From positions 1 through 40,075 of IMG/VR virus record IMGVR_UViG_3300042544_001256: DNA of 40,075 nt; one strand, given 5' to 3'. The translations under genes and the position numbers were made by a program. Each line of letters begins with the position of its first letter. Position 1 is the first letter of the stretch. The DNA is from a virus. Shown here one piece after another: positions 17,801-29,000 of this stretch. The notes under the pieces were generated by a model. It was not told the origin of the DNA. It was given only the letters and a program-made list of their open reading frames with translations, and made no database searches.

Positions 17801-20800
17801 AGCTCATATGGTAACTTTGGAGTTATTGCTGAAGGATTTGATACTACTGAAATCCCATCAGTTGGCACGGTATTTAATAGATACTACGAAGCCAGTGCAA
17901 CTCCTATTAGTGCATTGGGCGCAACTGCTAACATTTTGAAGCTTCAATACAGTCATGCTGGGCAGGAATATATAACATCAACAACTAACTTGCTACAATA
18001 TAGTAATTCATTTACTAACTGGACAAGTGACGGTAATATTACCCTAATCCAGTCAATACTATCCCCGTTTGCTAATCAATCAGATGCATGGATTGCAACC
18101 GGTAATACCTCTGGAACTAACAGTAGCTATTTTTCAAAATCAATTACTATTGCACCATCGGGAGAAATATATACTAACATTGCTGGTATTAATATTACCG
18201 GCGGTGGCTTAGGAGCAACATTTGATATTATAGTAACTAGTACGCAATATACAGTGACTATTAACAATGGAGGTACTGGATATGTTGCAACAAATCAGAT
18301 TCGTATACTTGGCTCTCAACTAGGCGGAATTTCCGGAGTTAATGATCTAATTATTACAGTTACTGAACTATCAGGAACTACTATTACGACAATTACCTCA
18401 ATTGGAGTAGTACAGATTGGTAGTGTACAACCATATACTGCAAGCATTTTCTGCAAACAGGGCACATCAACTACGTTTGATCTTGTAGCTACCTTTAGTG
18501 GTTATTCTGCAGCATCGAGTAGTATCAGTTACAACTTTAACACAAATACTATAACTCCGGGTAGTGCAACAGGCGGCATGACTCCTGTTGTATTTTCTGC
18601 AACGCCTATATCAACTAATCCTGGATGGGTTAGATTATCATTTAGATTCTATGATGTATCCGGATTAAACAATACTCTTAAATTGACAATCTACCCAAGA
18701 TCGCAACTAGGTAATAGCAGCTATACACTAATATACGGAGCACAGTTAGAATTAGGCACCCGCACCGGGTTTTATCAAGAAACAACTACTGGAAGATATA
18801 CAGCGTATGCAAATTATGACGTTGTAGGAGCAGGATCCGGAGTTGATTTAGTTGCAGACGAAATTAGAGACCGTGGCATATATCAAACTCGTATATTAGA
18901 AGTTAACGGAGTTACCGGCGGAGTTGGACATAGACTATCTACTAATAATGCACAAGCAGGCACTGACTCAACAATTACTATTGCTGGTTCAGATATTGCC
19001 GGCCCTAAGGACTATCTTGGAATGCGAGTATTTGTTAATAGCGGCTTAGGAGCAGGCCAATATGGAGCAATTTCAGCGTTTGACGCAGAATTAAAAATTG
19101 CATCAGTATTAAAAGAATCTTTTACTCAATTAGAAATAACAACAAGTTCAAGTATTGGTAATATTTTTACGTTAGCACCAAGTGCTGATGTGTATTCATT
19201 ATATAATAATCAACCAGTACAATTTGTTCCTACTACCTACGACACTATTGTAACATTGGTAGGACAAAGTTCAGTAGAGGCAACTAGTACAATAGGAGGT
19301 CAAACTAATACTATGTATGTGACCAGCACAGCGCAGCTGACTGTTAACATGCCGGTAACATTTTCAGGAATAACCTATGGTGGCGTAACTTCAAATTTCA
19401 CATATTATATAATTGCAATCCTTAACGAAAATGAAATTCAATTAGGCTTAACAGTAGGCGGCATAGCTATCTTCTTAAATAATGATGACGGCAGCATGTC
19501 ATTAAACTATCCGTCAAATACTGGGTATTTAGGTGCGCCGACTACTAATATGGATATAAATTTGCCAATATATTTTACAGGCGCAGTATTGTCAGAGATC
19601 GAAGCTAGTACTGATTATTTCATTAATGATGTCATTGACATTAATAATTTTACTATATCAGACACGTTAGTAACTCCTACTGCTACAAGCACCACAGCTA
19701 TTAGTAATACCGTTACTGTAGATACAAGTGATACGTTAGTTCCGTTAAATCCTATTAAATTTGCAGGAACTGCATTCGGCTCAATCTTACCAAGCACTAA
19801 GTATTATATAAACCACATTGTTGACTCTACAAACATTACTATTTCTCTCGGTACATTAACTACTACTGCAACTGCTACTCAAAATGAAGGAGAGTTAATA
19901 ACAGTTGGAGATACTACTGGATTTGCTATTGGAAATGCAATTAAATTTACAGGAACTACGTTCGGCGGTATTGTTAACGATCGAATATATTATATTTCGT
20001 ACATTAATAACGCTACATCACTAATCGTTAGTTCATCGTCGTCGGCATTATCTATTACTGCAACTAATACATCAACTAGCATCAACATTAGTGGAACCGT
20101 CTACAATAATGTTTTAACATTGATATCATCGAGTAATTTAACACCAATGTATCCTGTAACATTTTCAGGGACTACATTTGGAAGTATCACAGCAGGTACT
20201 ACGTATTTTATAAGTAGGATTTATGACTCAACTCGTATATCAATTACTAATTCGATTATTTCAGTAACTGCAATTGAAACATCAGCAACCTCTAACTTAA
20301 TACATGTCGAGTCTACTGCCGGATTTGTTGCAGGCAACCCAATAATATTTGGAGGAGTATCATTTGGTGGTATAGTTTCAGGGCAATTATACTATATTTC
20401 TGCAGTTAACTCACCCACAGACTTTACAATTAGTACAACGCCAACTGGATCAGCAGTGGTATTAACGGCCGGCACCGGAAGTATTACAGCAAGAACTCCT
20501 GCAGTAAATACTACAGTAACTACAGCAACTGGTTCGATGATTGGAACTACTAGGGCTAGTGCTAGTCCAGTATTATTAACTTCTGCAATTGGGCTGTGTA
20601 TTGTTAGGACAACCAGCTCAACAATCACTTTATCAACTGCTACGGGCCTATTAACCGGTACATCAACTACCGTAAAGAAACAATTCACTAGTGATGCAGG
20701 CTCTATGGTAGGTACTTTTAGTGTACCTATACTTGGTGGTATTACTCAAGGAATCACCTACTACGTCCGTACTATTACACCGGGTGTATCAAATACATTT

Positions 20801-22957
20801 ACAATAACAGCTACAAGTGGCGGCGGGACTAATGTAACACTAACAGATACAGTAGGTTCTATGAAGATAGGGCAGATAGGCTGGGATCATATAAATCCAG
20901 GAACACCATTAGTAGCATCGTTTGACTCCACATCTGTGTACAGTATTGAGCCACGAATTATATATTCTAAACCCAATTTTACATCAACTAGCTCATTAGC
21001 TACTACACAAGCAGTTGGGGTTTCTTATGTTGATATAGGATACGGCGGCGGTAAATTTACCGGACTTGCTAATGCTGATTCGACATTAACAGTTAGTGAA
21101 GATGGAGTACTATGGACACCACAATCATTACCATCTTCTGCAACATGGTCTAGTATTGCTTACGGAAGCAGTTATTGGGTGATTATATCATCCGGGGGTA
21201 GTGGTATTTCTGGCTCTAAAGTATTATACTCAAATAGCAATTTAGCAACATGGAAAACATCCTACTTGCCAAGTATTGGAAATTGGAGTAAAGTAGCGTA
21301 CGGAAACGGAAAATTTGTTGCTATCACAAGCAATTCTGCAAGTTCGTCGTACTCATTAAATTTTGGCGCTACTTGGGTAGCAGGCACAGGATTACCTAAT
21401 ACTACATGGTCAGGACTAACATATGGCGCTGGCACATTTGTTGCAGTAGCAACAGGCGGAACTCAGGCTGCAAGAAGTACTGATGGAATTACATGGGCAT
21501 CTAGCACATTACCTAATTCAACTGCATGGTCGGGCGTTGCGTATGGAAACGGAAGATTCGTTGCAGTGTCATCAACTTTATCTAAAGCAGCATATAGCCT
21601 AGATGGGATTACATGGAGTCAATCATTATACAGTGTGCTCGGAACTAATATTGCCTATGGAAACGGAGTATTTATTTTAGCAGGAGATGACCCATTTTGT
21701 TATACAAGCGAAGATGGAATTGTATGGACCAAAACAGCAGTCGTTCCGGGTGTTGGACGAATGGTGTATGGATTATATGGTGTAAACGGAAGATTTGCAT
21801 CAGTTAGTGGCCAGGATACGGCAATGGTAATTACTGCAGGCAGTCAGACTAAAGCAAGAGCCAGTGTTGCTGGTGGAAAAATTATAGAGATTAACGAATG
21901 GGATCCAGGTTCAAATTATATAAATTCCCCAACAGTAACCATAGTCGATGCTAATGCTACAGTTTTAACAGCAACGTCGCCACTACTTGGCTCTGGTGTA
22001 TTAGGAAATCCTACATTTATTAATCGAGGCACAGGATATAATACTAATACTACTACTATTACAATTACAGGAGATGGGTATGCTGAACGTTTTCAAACTG
22101 GTCTAGGAATCATTATTAGCAATTTGATAGTATTGCCAGTAGCCGGTGATAATCTTGCAATCGCTGGGAACGACACAATCTATAAAGTAACGTCTGCAAC
22201 ACTATTAGATGGATCAATTACTCCAAACATTATTGCTGAAGTATTTGTGTCACCTGAAATAACAGTTGGCTTATCACCTAATCAGGGAGTGCCTGTATCA
22301 ATCAGGACAAAATACAGTCAAGTACGATTAACTAATCATGACTACTTGAACATTGGATACGGAAACTTTGAAGAATCAAATTATCCATTGCTACCAGCAA
22401 GCACAGTATTGTCGCAAGAGAATGAGGCAGTTGATGCTAACTATGGCCGTGTGTTTTATTCTTCAACAGACCAAGACGGTAACTTCCGAGTTGGTAAACT
22501 ATTTGCGGTTGAGCAGGCTACTGGTATTATTACGCTAAGTGCTAGTCAATTTGGACTAAGCGGACTAAATGAACTTAAAATTGGTGGCGTTGCAGTCGGC
22601 GGCAACAGTGTTATTATTACACAGTTTAGTACAGACTCTACGTTTGTTGCAAATTCTAATAGCATTGTGCCAACACAAAAAGCAATTAAGGCATACTTAG
22701 GTGCAAAATTAACACAGGGTGGATCTAATACATTTACCGGGCAATTAATTGCTGGTACTGTGTTAGTCGGCGGACCTGATAAGATTGCCAGTACTATTGT
22801 TGAAGGTAACGATGGATGGCATATAAACATGCCAAATACAGTCGATGTAACGGGTGTAAATGACGGGAACGGCGGCGGCGCTGGCGGCTGGGATGGCGAC
22901 GGAATGGCAATGGCATTCTTTCAAATGTCCTTTGCCCCAGGAAGTGCTGATCAATAA
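14849..22957 (+). CDS. Giant modular virion protein with CBM-like repeats, beta-helix and beta-propeller, 2702 aa
   Basis: Order of parts: (1) residues 1-460, seven CBM5/12-like repeats of the form W-x-G-x-W...Y-x-x-G-x-x-V-x-Y-x-G-x-x-Y-x-C; (2) DUF1565 start at about 515 (LYYVAPSGSDAL); (3) one helical unit near 583-700 (TKRDIRSLVDAITYDLARGG); (4) beta module ending near 835; (5) beta-helix about 843-1000 (GRIRATNGNSSYGNFG); (6) a CBM-like jellyroll about 1050-1310 (LLQYSNSFTNW, YTASIFCKQGTS, YGAQLELG) interrupted by an 88-residue module; (7) about seven tandem beta modules, 1430-2005; (8) six-bladed propeller with Asp-box motifs (STDGITW, SLDGITW, SEDGIVW), 2060-2328; (9) conserved C-terminus (STDQDGNF, VPTQKAIKAYL) and a Gly-rich end. 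It is the paralogue of the 3602-aa protein downstream. Probably a very long host-recognition fibre; VrlC-type cyanophage structural proteins look similar. No enzyme active site is evident. Confidence 0.85.
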   Translation: MAAEFKIGRLRYTWKGVWATATFYNRDAVASYNGKTYVCIVPHTSGDFYDDYENVEPSGEIKPYWVIMLEGTSWKGEWQPNTLYTLGAIVLYGGSVYKRIVNGLSDATFNPASWEVYTTVNSTWIGNYSTNQFYKVGDTVKYGGIVYSCITQHTSSNSITYPTYSNWEILDVGIEYRGTWTSTNTSYKINDLVKYGPDLWISRQDHSSSLPFNATIDPLNTTATWQLWLPGIDYSAATTWSATVVYQPGNTVKYGGYSYINLIVNNLNIVPSTNVDGLNPEWQLLTTGYDFNDDWLSGVSYKIGSVVRRAGNLFEALQDNLSQDPTELITTTTYTELGSSGTTLIVNNTTNIFPGMIISGQGFDKGQFVTSVEDGTTLIISQAPYPTLIDGQSLAFSGVNGNYWVPLVPGTRWRNRWAATENYVVGDLAVWVNVTYRCIKTHISEITKRPDINSGIYWVVELNHDYYNVLNIKGDIIVSTDGTNNALAIGSEGYLLKSVTEIPTWANVFQSPALYYVAPSGSDALTSGDTWDNPYKTIKYACERIAAGTLNSSATLLLKQNKTFIVEETYGPAVQSITTTPLDLIQTKRDIRSLVDAITYDLARGGNSQTVAFTLSFFDEQYSYKFITPRVSSSITVLITAFNRVFTLISDILNNIIVDPTFQTIYPQITGTVAGLSQALTSVQSFQNIVITALINENINSIPARNQGLTATLMVKTGAYHEELPIVIPANTALNGDELRGVIVYPKTIINTIATRSFSATNLFRVNTTEGMINNTAVQFVSVNPVSGFNTVFGGVVAGTTYYVIGSSITSTQFSVSAIPGGPPVTLSNATSQMKVFGGDALKDMFRVQNGSGIRNMTLSGLLGTLTAPNSFTTRRPTGGSFVSLDPGTGIADTTAHIYRRSPYIQNVTTFGTGCVGLKIDGSLHALGNKSIVCNDFTQIVSDGVGIYCTGPGALCEAVSVFSYYAYAGYLSEAGGRIRATNGNSSYGNFGVIAEGFDTTEIPSVGTVFNRYYEASATPISALGATANILKLQYSHAGQEYITSTTNLLQYSNSFTNWTSDGNITLIQSILSPFANQSDAWIATGNTSGTNSSYFSKSITIAPSGEIYTNIAGINITGGGLGATFDIIVTSTQYTVTINNGGTGYVATNQIRILGSQLGGISGVNDLIITVTELSGTTITTITSIGVVQIGSVQPYTASIFCKQGTSTTFDLVATFSGYSAASSSISYNFNTNTITPGSATGGMTPVVFSATPISTNPGWVRLSFRFYDVSGLNNTLKLTIYPRSQLGNSSYTLIYGAQLELGTRTGFYQETTTGRYTAYANYDVVGAGSGVDLVADEIRDRGIYQTRILEVNGVTGGVGHRLSTNNAQAGTDSTITIAGSDIAGPKDYLGMRVFVNSGLGAGQYGAISAFDAELKIASVLKESFTQLEITTSSSIGNIFTLAPSADVYSLYNNQPVQFVPTTYDTIVTLVGQSSVEATSTIGGQTNTMYVTSTAQLTVNMPVTFSGITYGGVTSNFTYYIIAILNENEIQLGLTVGGIAIFLNNDDGSMSLNYPSNTGYLGAPTTNMDINLPIYFTGAVLSEIEASTDYFINDVIDINNFTISDTLVTPTATSTTAISNTVTVDTSDTLVPLNPIKFAGTAFGSILPSTKYYINHIVDSTNITISLGTLTTTATATQNEGELITVGDTTGFAIGNAIKFTGTTFGGIVNDRIYYISYINNATSLIVSSSSSALSITATNTSTSINISGTVYNNVLTLISSSNLTPMYPVTFSGTTFGSITAGTTYFISRIYDSTRISITNSIISVTAIETSATSNLIHVESTAGFVAGNPIIFGGVSFGGIVSGQLYYISAVNSPTDFTISTTPTGSAVVLTAGTGSITARTPAVNTTVTTATGSMIGTTRASASPVLLTSAIGLCIVRTTSSTITLSTATGLLTGTSTTVKKQFTSDAGSMVGTFSVPILGGITQGITYYVRTITPGVSNTFTITATSGGGTNVTLTDTVGSMKIGQIGWDHINPGTPLVASFDSTSVYSIEPRIIYSKPNFTSTSSLATTQAVGVSYVDIGYGGGKFTGLANADSTLTVSEDGVLWTPQSLPSSATWSSIAYGSSYWVIISSGGSGISGSKVLYSNSNLATWKTSYLPSIGNWSKVAYGNGKFVAITSNSASSSYSLNFGATWVAGTGLPNTTWSGLTYGAGTFVAVATGGTQAARSTDGITWASSTLPNSTAWSGVAYGNGRFVAVSSTLSKAAYSLDGITWSQSLYSVLGTNIAYGNGVFILAGDDPFCYTSEDGIVWTKTAVVPGVGRMVYGLYGVNGRFASVSGQDTAMVITAGSQTKARASVAGGKIIEINEWDPGSNYINSPTVTIVDANATVLTATSPLLGSGVLGNPTFINRGTGYNTNTTTITITGDGYAERFQTGLGIIISNLIVLPVAGDNLAIAGNDTIYKVTSATLLDGSITPNIIAEVFVSPEITVGLSPNQGVPVSIRTKYSQVRLTNHDYLNIGYGNFEESNYPLLPASTVLSQENEAVDANYGRVFYSSTDQDGNFRVGKLFAVEQATGIITLSASQFGLSGLNELKIGGVAVGGNSVIITQFSTDSTFVANSNSIVPTQKAIKAYLGAKLTQGGSNTFTGQLIAGTVLVGGPDKIASTIVEGNDGWHINMPNTVDVTGVNDGNGGGAGGWDGDGMAMAFFQMSFAPGSADQ
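14867..16210 (+). repeat. Seven CBM5/12-like repeats
   Basis: Seven units of about 60 residues each carry an aromatic-rich pattern W-x-x-x-W/Y...Y-x-x-G-D-x-V-x-Y-G-G-x-x-Y-x-C. Clear copies include KGEWQPNTLYTLGAIVLYGG, IGNYSTNQFYKVGDTVKYGG and NRWAATENYVVGDLAVW. This resembles chitin/cellulose-binding type 5/12 modules, in which exposed aromatics stack on sugar rings. Unit six is followed by a short inserted beta segment (about 15830-16035). Confidence 0.7.
19141..20870 (+). repeat. Array of about seven tandem beta modules
   Basis: Repeats of about 65-80 residues share the pattern 'g-n-P-I-x-F-t-G-T-x-F-G-g-I-x-x-G-t-x-Y-Y-I-s-x-I-x-x-x-T-x-F-T-I-S'. Good copies include PVTFSGITYGGV, PIKFAGTAFGSI, AIKFTGTTFGGI, PVTFSGTTFGSI, PIIFGGVSFGGI and the last with GGITQGITYYVRTI. 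DNA between copies is diverged, so the array is not a recent slippage product. The corresponding site in the 3602-aa paralogue (30571-30810) has a single copy. Confidence 0.75.
21027..21834 (+). repeat. Six-bladed beta-propeller (Asp-box/BNR-like repeats)
   Basis: Six units of about 45 residues have the pattern 'Y-G-n-G-x-F-V-A-v-s...S-x-D-G-x-x-W'. Asp-box motifs SEDGVLW, STDGITW, SLDGITW and SEDGIVW are intact; the second and third blades are degenerate (SNSNLATW, SLNFGATW). BNR propellers occur in sialidases, but here the residues expected of a sialidase active site (Arg triad, nucleophilic Tyr) are not evident, so binding is likelier than cleavage. Confidence 0.7.
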
Positions 22958-22976
22958 AATTGAAATATTAAACTAA

Positions 22977-22984
22977 GATAAATA
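22977..22984 (+). promoter_or_regulatory. T4-type late promoter (GATAAATA)
   Basis: GATAAATA lies 22 bases before the ATG at 23007, with AAAAGGAC between. It is the promoter for the 3602-aa gene and probably for all genes to the terminator at 36838, because no other late octamer is seen in the intervening gaps. Confidence 0.8.
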
Positions 22985-23006
22985 TAATGTAAAAGGACGA
23001 AAGCAA

Positions 23007-26000
23007 ATGGCTGAATTTAAACTAGGTAGAATTAGATTTGTATGGAAAGGTCAGTGGACCGTTGGAACTCCATATCTAATAGATGACGTGGTAAGCAACG
23101 GCGGAAAGAGTTATATTTGTGTTGTAAATCACACTGCTTCTAGTCTTTTCGATACTGATTTGGACTATCCAGGAGTACCAAGATGGGAAATTGTCGCCGA
23201 CGGAACACAATGGAATGGCAACTGGGAACCAGAGACATATTACAATCCGGGTGCAGTTGTCAAATACGGTGCATTAGTTTATATTTGTAAAACTGGTCAC
23301 ACATCGGCTACATATGTAGCACCTACTTATTTGGGACTAGAAGACGATCAAGTAAACTGGGAATTGTTTGCTACTTCATTTAGCTGGGAAGGCACTTGGA
23401 CAACTGCTACTCGATATAGACTTAATGATTTTGTAGTTTACGGCGGCACTACCTATGTATGTAATACTCCGCATATTTCTGCTGCAATCTCAGCAAGCAT
23501 AACGGCAACTAATTTTACAGTCCTTGCCGGAACTGCTACCCTAACATTTGCATCAAAAGTAGTTGCACCATATGCTGTAGGAGCAACAATTACCTTAGCA
23601 GGCTTTAGTCCAGCAGCTACTACTTCTCCAGCAAATAATATTAATACAACCTTTACTGTATTAACCTGCACTACAACCCAATTAACATTTGCGCTAACAG
23701 GTACATATACTAATTCGGTATTAGGTACTGTATCCGGAACAAGCCAGTTGGGATTAGAACTTGACGCAGCAAAATGGGATACGTTTAATCAAGGAATTAC
23801 CTATCTAGGAGATTGGAATTCTGCAAGCCTTCCAGGCGGAGCCAATGTTAGATATAAGCAAAACGATATTGTAAAATGGGGAGCAGATCTATGGATCTGT
23901 ATAACCCCACATACGTCAACCGGAGCAACAATAGACACTAGTAAGTTTAGTGTGTTTGTTAATGGATTCCAATTTGAAAATAGTTGGAATAATTCAACAG
24001 TATATCAAATAGGAGATACAATAACGTACGGCGGCTATTCGTATATTGCTAAAACAAATCATACCAACAAACAACCAACTAGTAATCCTAGTGACTGGGC
24101 TGTATTTACTACGGGTATTAATTTTGTAGGTGAATATGATGAAACTACTAATTATCGAGTTGGCGATCTTATTCGTAACGGTGCATACACATATATTGCT
24201 AGACTTGATAGTTTAGCGCAAACCCCTGTATCAGCAACTACTTACTGGGCAAGATTGAATAGTGGATTACGCTGGACTAACACACCTGAAACTTATCTAG
24301 CAGTTGATTCAGTTGCTGTGTTACCCGGAGTAGGTAGCGGTGCTAAATTTGATGTTACTCGCACTGGCACTGTGTATAATGTTACGCTAACTTCAGGACA
24401 GGCTGGAATAAATTATGCGGCTCTTGATCGAATTAAAATTCTTGGCAGCAACCTCGGCGGCATTAGTCCAGCCAATGATATTACAATTACTGTTGTAACA
24501 GTTTCAACTAGCGCAGTTGCAACATTTACAGCATCTGGTCGATCAGTAACCTGGACAGTTGACACAGATTACTTATTAGGCGACACTGCATCATTTGGTG
24601 CGAATAGTTATATCTGCATTGATGCACATACTTCAAGTTCACTAAACAGACCAGATGCTGACGCACAGGGAGACTATTGGAATCTGTTAACAGCTGGTTC
24701 AGAATATAATATTCTTACAACCACAGGTGATCTAGTATACTACGGCGACAACGGCCCTGAAAGACTGCCGGTTGGAACAAACGGCCAAGTGTTACGAAGC
24801 CAAGACGGCGTTCCAGTCTGGGCCAACTACGGATTAATTAATAACTTAGTGTTTGTAGGACCATTGGGCCGAGATGTTGCTTACCCTGATGCTGGCTCAA
24901 CGATTGACCAACCTTGGAAAAGTGTAAGGTATGCAGCTAAACAAGTTGAAGAAGGATACTTAAATCCGCAAGCTAAGATGCTGTTAGTTAAAAACAAACA
25001 GTTTATGATGAAAGAAATTACCAACTGGGTAAATTATACTTATACTGTTAGAATTTCAGCCGCTGATTCCTTAGACGACATATTCACCTGTATCACTACT
25101 GTTAATCTAGTAGTAAATATGCCTATTAGTTTTACTGGAACAATTGGAGGAGTTACAGCAGGTGTAACTTATTATGTTAAAACTATTGTTAACGGTACAA
25201 CATTTACAATTTCAGACTTGTCTGGAGGTACATTACGTCAGTTAACTACCGGCTCGGGCACAATGACTGGATCATTGGTGTATGACTATGCGTTCTGCGA
25301 ACGAGATACTGGATTAATTGTTGACGCATTAATTCATGATATTACACACGGAGGCACCGGCAAAATTACTGCTGCCGCAAAAGCATACTATACTGCCGCA
25401 GGTAACGCTTACATTAATAACAATTTTGGTGCACAAACTACACAAACCGTTGCAGCATACACTTATCTAAGTACCCTAGTAGAAAAAATCCTTGGCAATA
25501 TTGCTTGGAGAAATTACCAAGCAATGAATGGAATTACATCAGGTGTAATTCAAATAGTTGATACTTCATTTACTGCCGAAGCAGGCACTTCTATCACAGC
25601 AGCTGAATTACTGTCAATTATTACAAACGGCATTCTTGCAGGGTCAGTAACCGCTATACCTGTTGCAATTTATCCTAATACTACTATTTCAGTTAAAACT
25701 GGAACGTTCACAGAAGTGCTACCAATTGTGATTTCTCCATATACTGCGGTAGTAGGAGATGAATTACGTAGTTCAGTTATTCAACCAGCTACTGCAAATC
25801 CATTGTTAGCTACTGATAAAGCAAAAACTACATCAGCATTGAATCGTATTGCCTCAGTAGCCGGCGATATTGTGCAAAACATCGTAGTAACTCCTACAGT
25901 AGGAAATACTGAAACACAATATTATGTCGGCGGATATGCGGGTAGTGGAACAACATCAACTGCTGTTGGAGCAAAAACTACTGTTATATCAACAATTTTA

Positions 26001-29000
26001 TCAGGCGGCCTTGGCTCAGTTCCATCAACTGTAATTTCAGATCCTGCCGGATATGATGCTGGATATTTAAATGCACGTAGATTAGTTGTAGCTAACAAGG
26101 CATTCTTACAAGCAGAAATTAGTGCATGGATTAATGTACAAATAGCAGGTAATATTGCTCCGTTTGTTGGATTCACTTATGGTGGCACTGATCAAACAAA
26201 CTGTGAACGAGATGTAGGGTATATTGTCGATGCTCTACGATACGATTTAACCTATGGCGGGAACTTGGAAACTATTGTAGCTGCTCGAGCATACTATTCT
26301 TATGGATCATATGTTGGTGACTCTGCTTCAAAGCTTCGTGCGTTAGCAGTACAAAATCGTATTAAGAGTATCATTGATAATATTGCCGTCGGAGATAATT
26401 CAGGCTGGACTAAGTCTGTAGGCAATGCACTTAACCAGGATGATTCGTTACCACACGGATCTGTACCAGCGGGCGCATTTGCACAAGCACGTATCCAAGA
26501 AATATACAATACAATTGACACAGGGGTAACTCCAGATACAATTGAACCTCCGACTAGTTGGGTTAGCAATGATCTTGTTCTAGCTAAAATAGCAATTACA
26601 AATTTAAAGGCTGGCATACAAGCTGGAGCAATTGAGTACATTAGTACAAAGTATCCAACATTAACATACAACACAGTCACTTGTTCTCGAGATGTTGGCT
26701 ATATGGTTGATGCTGTAGCATACGATGTAATGTTTGGTAGTAATTTTAGATCTATTACGGCTGGTAGAAGTTACTATAGAGCAACAGCATCTGCACAGTA
26801 TGTAATTGCAAACCAACTAGCAGCGACATTAGATACTATAACATATATTGACACAGCGATTAGACAAATAACAACCGGTCAATCTGGCTCAGTTGGTAGC
26901 ACATTAGCTGTTTCGAGAGTAGAGACTAGTGCCAATACTATGTATGATATTATTGCTAGCGGGTTAGGATCTATACCAACACTAGTATTACCAACACCAA
27001 CTGGCGGCACCGGCAATGCATATGACAGCAATTATTTAAATGCCCGACAACAAATTGTAGAAAACTACGCATTCATCAAAGCTGAAATTGCTCAATATCT
27101 AAATGTTAACTATAATGCTGTTTGGGTAGCACTTGGTGCAACTGGCCAGGCAGGATGTGCTCGAGATATTGGCTACATCTTAGACGGAGTACGCTATGAT
27201 ATTACCTACGGTGGTAACTTACAATCACTAATTGTAGGTAGTGCATACTATTCAAATTACGTTTTAGCTATTGGGTCTGGTGAGCTTACTGCAACAGTTG
27301 CGGCCTACACTAGAATTAAAACAATCGTTGGACAAATTGCACAACGTCAAACAGTAACACCTACTGTGGGTTATAGTGGTCCTTCACAATATTTAGGCGG
27401 TACCGGTGACCTAGTAGGTACCGCTGCAACCTTTGCTCAAGATCGGGTACAAGACGTTATTGATTGGGTTAGCAACGGTTACGCTAATGCAACTATTACG
27501 CCAAGTATTGCTTGGGCTAGTTCTGCACTACAAACAGCATTTGCAGAAGTTCAAGCAAAGAGATCTGAGATACAAGCTGATACGCTATGGTGGGTCTACA
27601 AGAATTATCAAAACTTAAACTTTAATGCTGATTTATGTTCTAGAGACGCGGGCTATATTGTTGATGCGCTAAGTTATGACTTAGTATTTGGCAGTAACTT
27701 TGCTGCAATCACAGCAGGAAGAAGTTATCAACGTGCAACACCGTCGGCCCAAGTGGTAGCAACAGTACAGCGGCAAGCTGAATTAGGTTCAGTTAATTTT
27801 ATCAAATATAAAGTTAAGCATATTGCAGCCTCGGGCGCAGTAGCACAGATTAATGCAATTGTTTCTGATGTGACTGGATTTATTAATGGCGGAGCAATTC
27901 CTCGAGTACAATGGACTAATCCATCAACGATTACCAGTGCATATGCTGCTGCGACCGTATTGTTAAGAGACAATGCACCATTTATTCAAGCAGAAATCAC
28001 AGCATGGATCAATGTACAAATTGCGGCCAACGCTTCTGGATTTGTTGGATTACAATTCAGCAGATCAGCTTGCGAAAGAGATGTAGGTTTAATTATTGAA
28101 GCACTAGTATACGATTTAACCTATGGTTACGGTGTTGGTAATATTGGTAAAATTGCTACACTGATTGCAGGTAAAGCATATTACTCTGCACTAACAAGCG
28201 TATTACAAATAGATTCAGGCGACTCAACAGCTACAATTGCAGCTTATAACAGATTAAAGGCTGTTGCACAGAGTGTAGTTCAAGACACCGCAGTAACTCC
28301 AAGTGCAGGTAATTCTGTATCTCAAGTAAGAGCAGTTACCGGCCAGACAGTTGGGTCAGTTGCTACTGCTACATCTGTAGGCACATTGGTTGATGTTATC
28401 ACCAATATAATTACCAACGGTCTTACAACCGGTGTTCCTCAGATAACTATTTCTGCGGTTGCTGGCGGCACAACATTTACTAGCGGAACACATAACCTTG
28501 CAGTAGGAGATGTTGTTATACCACAATCTACTCCAACTACAGGTAACGGTGGATTTGGCCTAGTTAGCGGAACAAGATACTATGTTGCATCTACACCGTT
28601 AGGCACAACATTTACATTGGCTGCATATCAAGGCGGTGCCGCAATTACTACCTTTACTAACGGTACAGGATTAACTATCGCTGCTGAGATTAACAACTTA
28701 CCAAGTACAAGTTGGGTATCTGCATCTTTAGTTACTTTACGTAATGCATTACAATCAAATAAAGCAACTATTAAAAATCAGATTACACAATATATTGCTA
28801 CTAACTATACTACGTTAGTATACAATTCTTCAACATGTGAAAGAGACGTTGGCTTGATTGTTGACTACATTGCCTACGATATGATGTTTGACAGTAACTA
28901 TCTAACAATAACCTCAGCAAGAAGCTATTTTAGAGCCCAGGCCTCGCTAGTAGTTGGAGCACAAAAAACAGCAACTGTTGCATCTTATAGATATCTAAAA

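Noticed and set aside
19141-20870. CRISPR-like or simple DNA repeat array
   Set aside because: The periodicity is only at protein level; DNA copies are diverged and the reading frame is continuous.
21027-21834. Sialidase enzyme
   Set aside because: Asp-box blades are present but no sialidase catalytic Arg triad, Tyr or Asp could be picked out; a binding propeller is the safer call.
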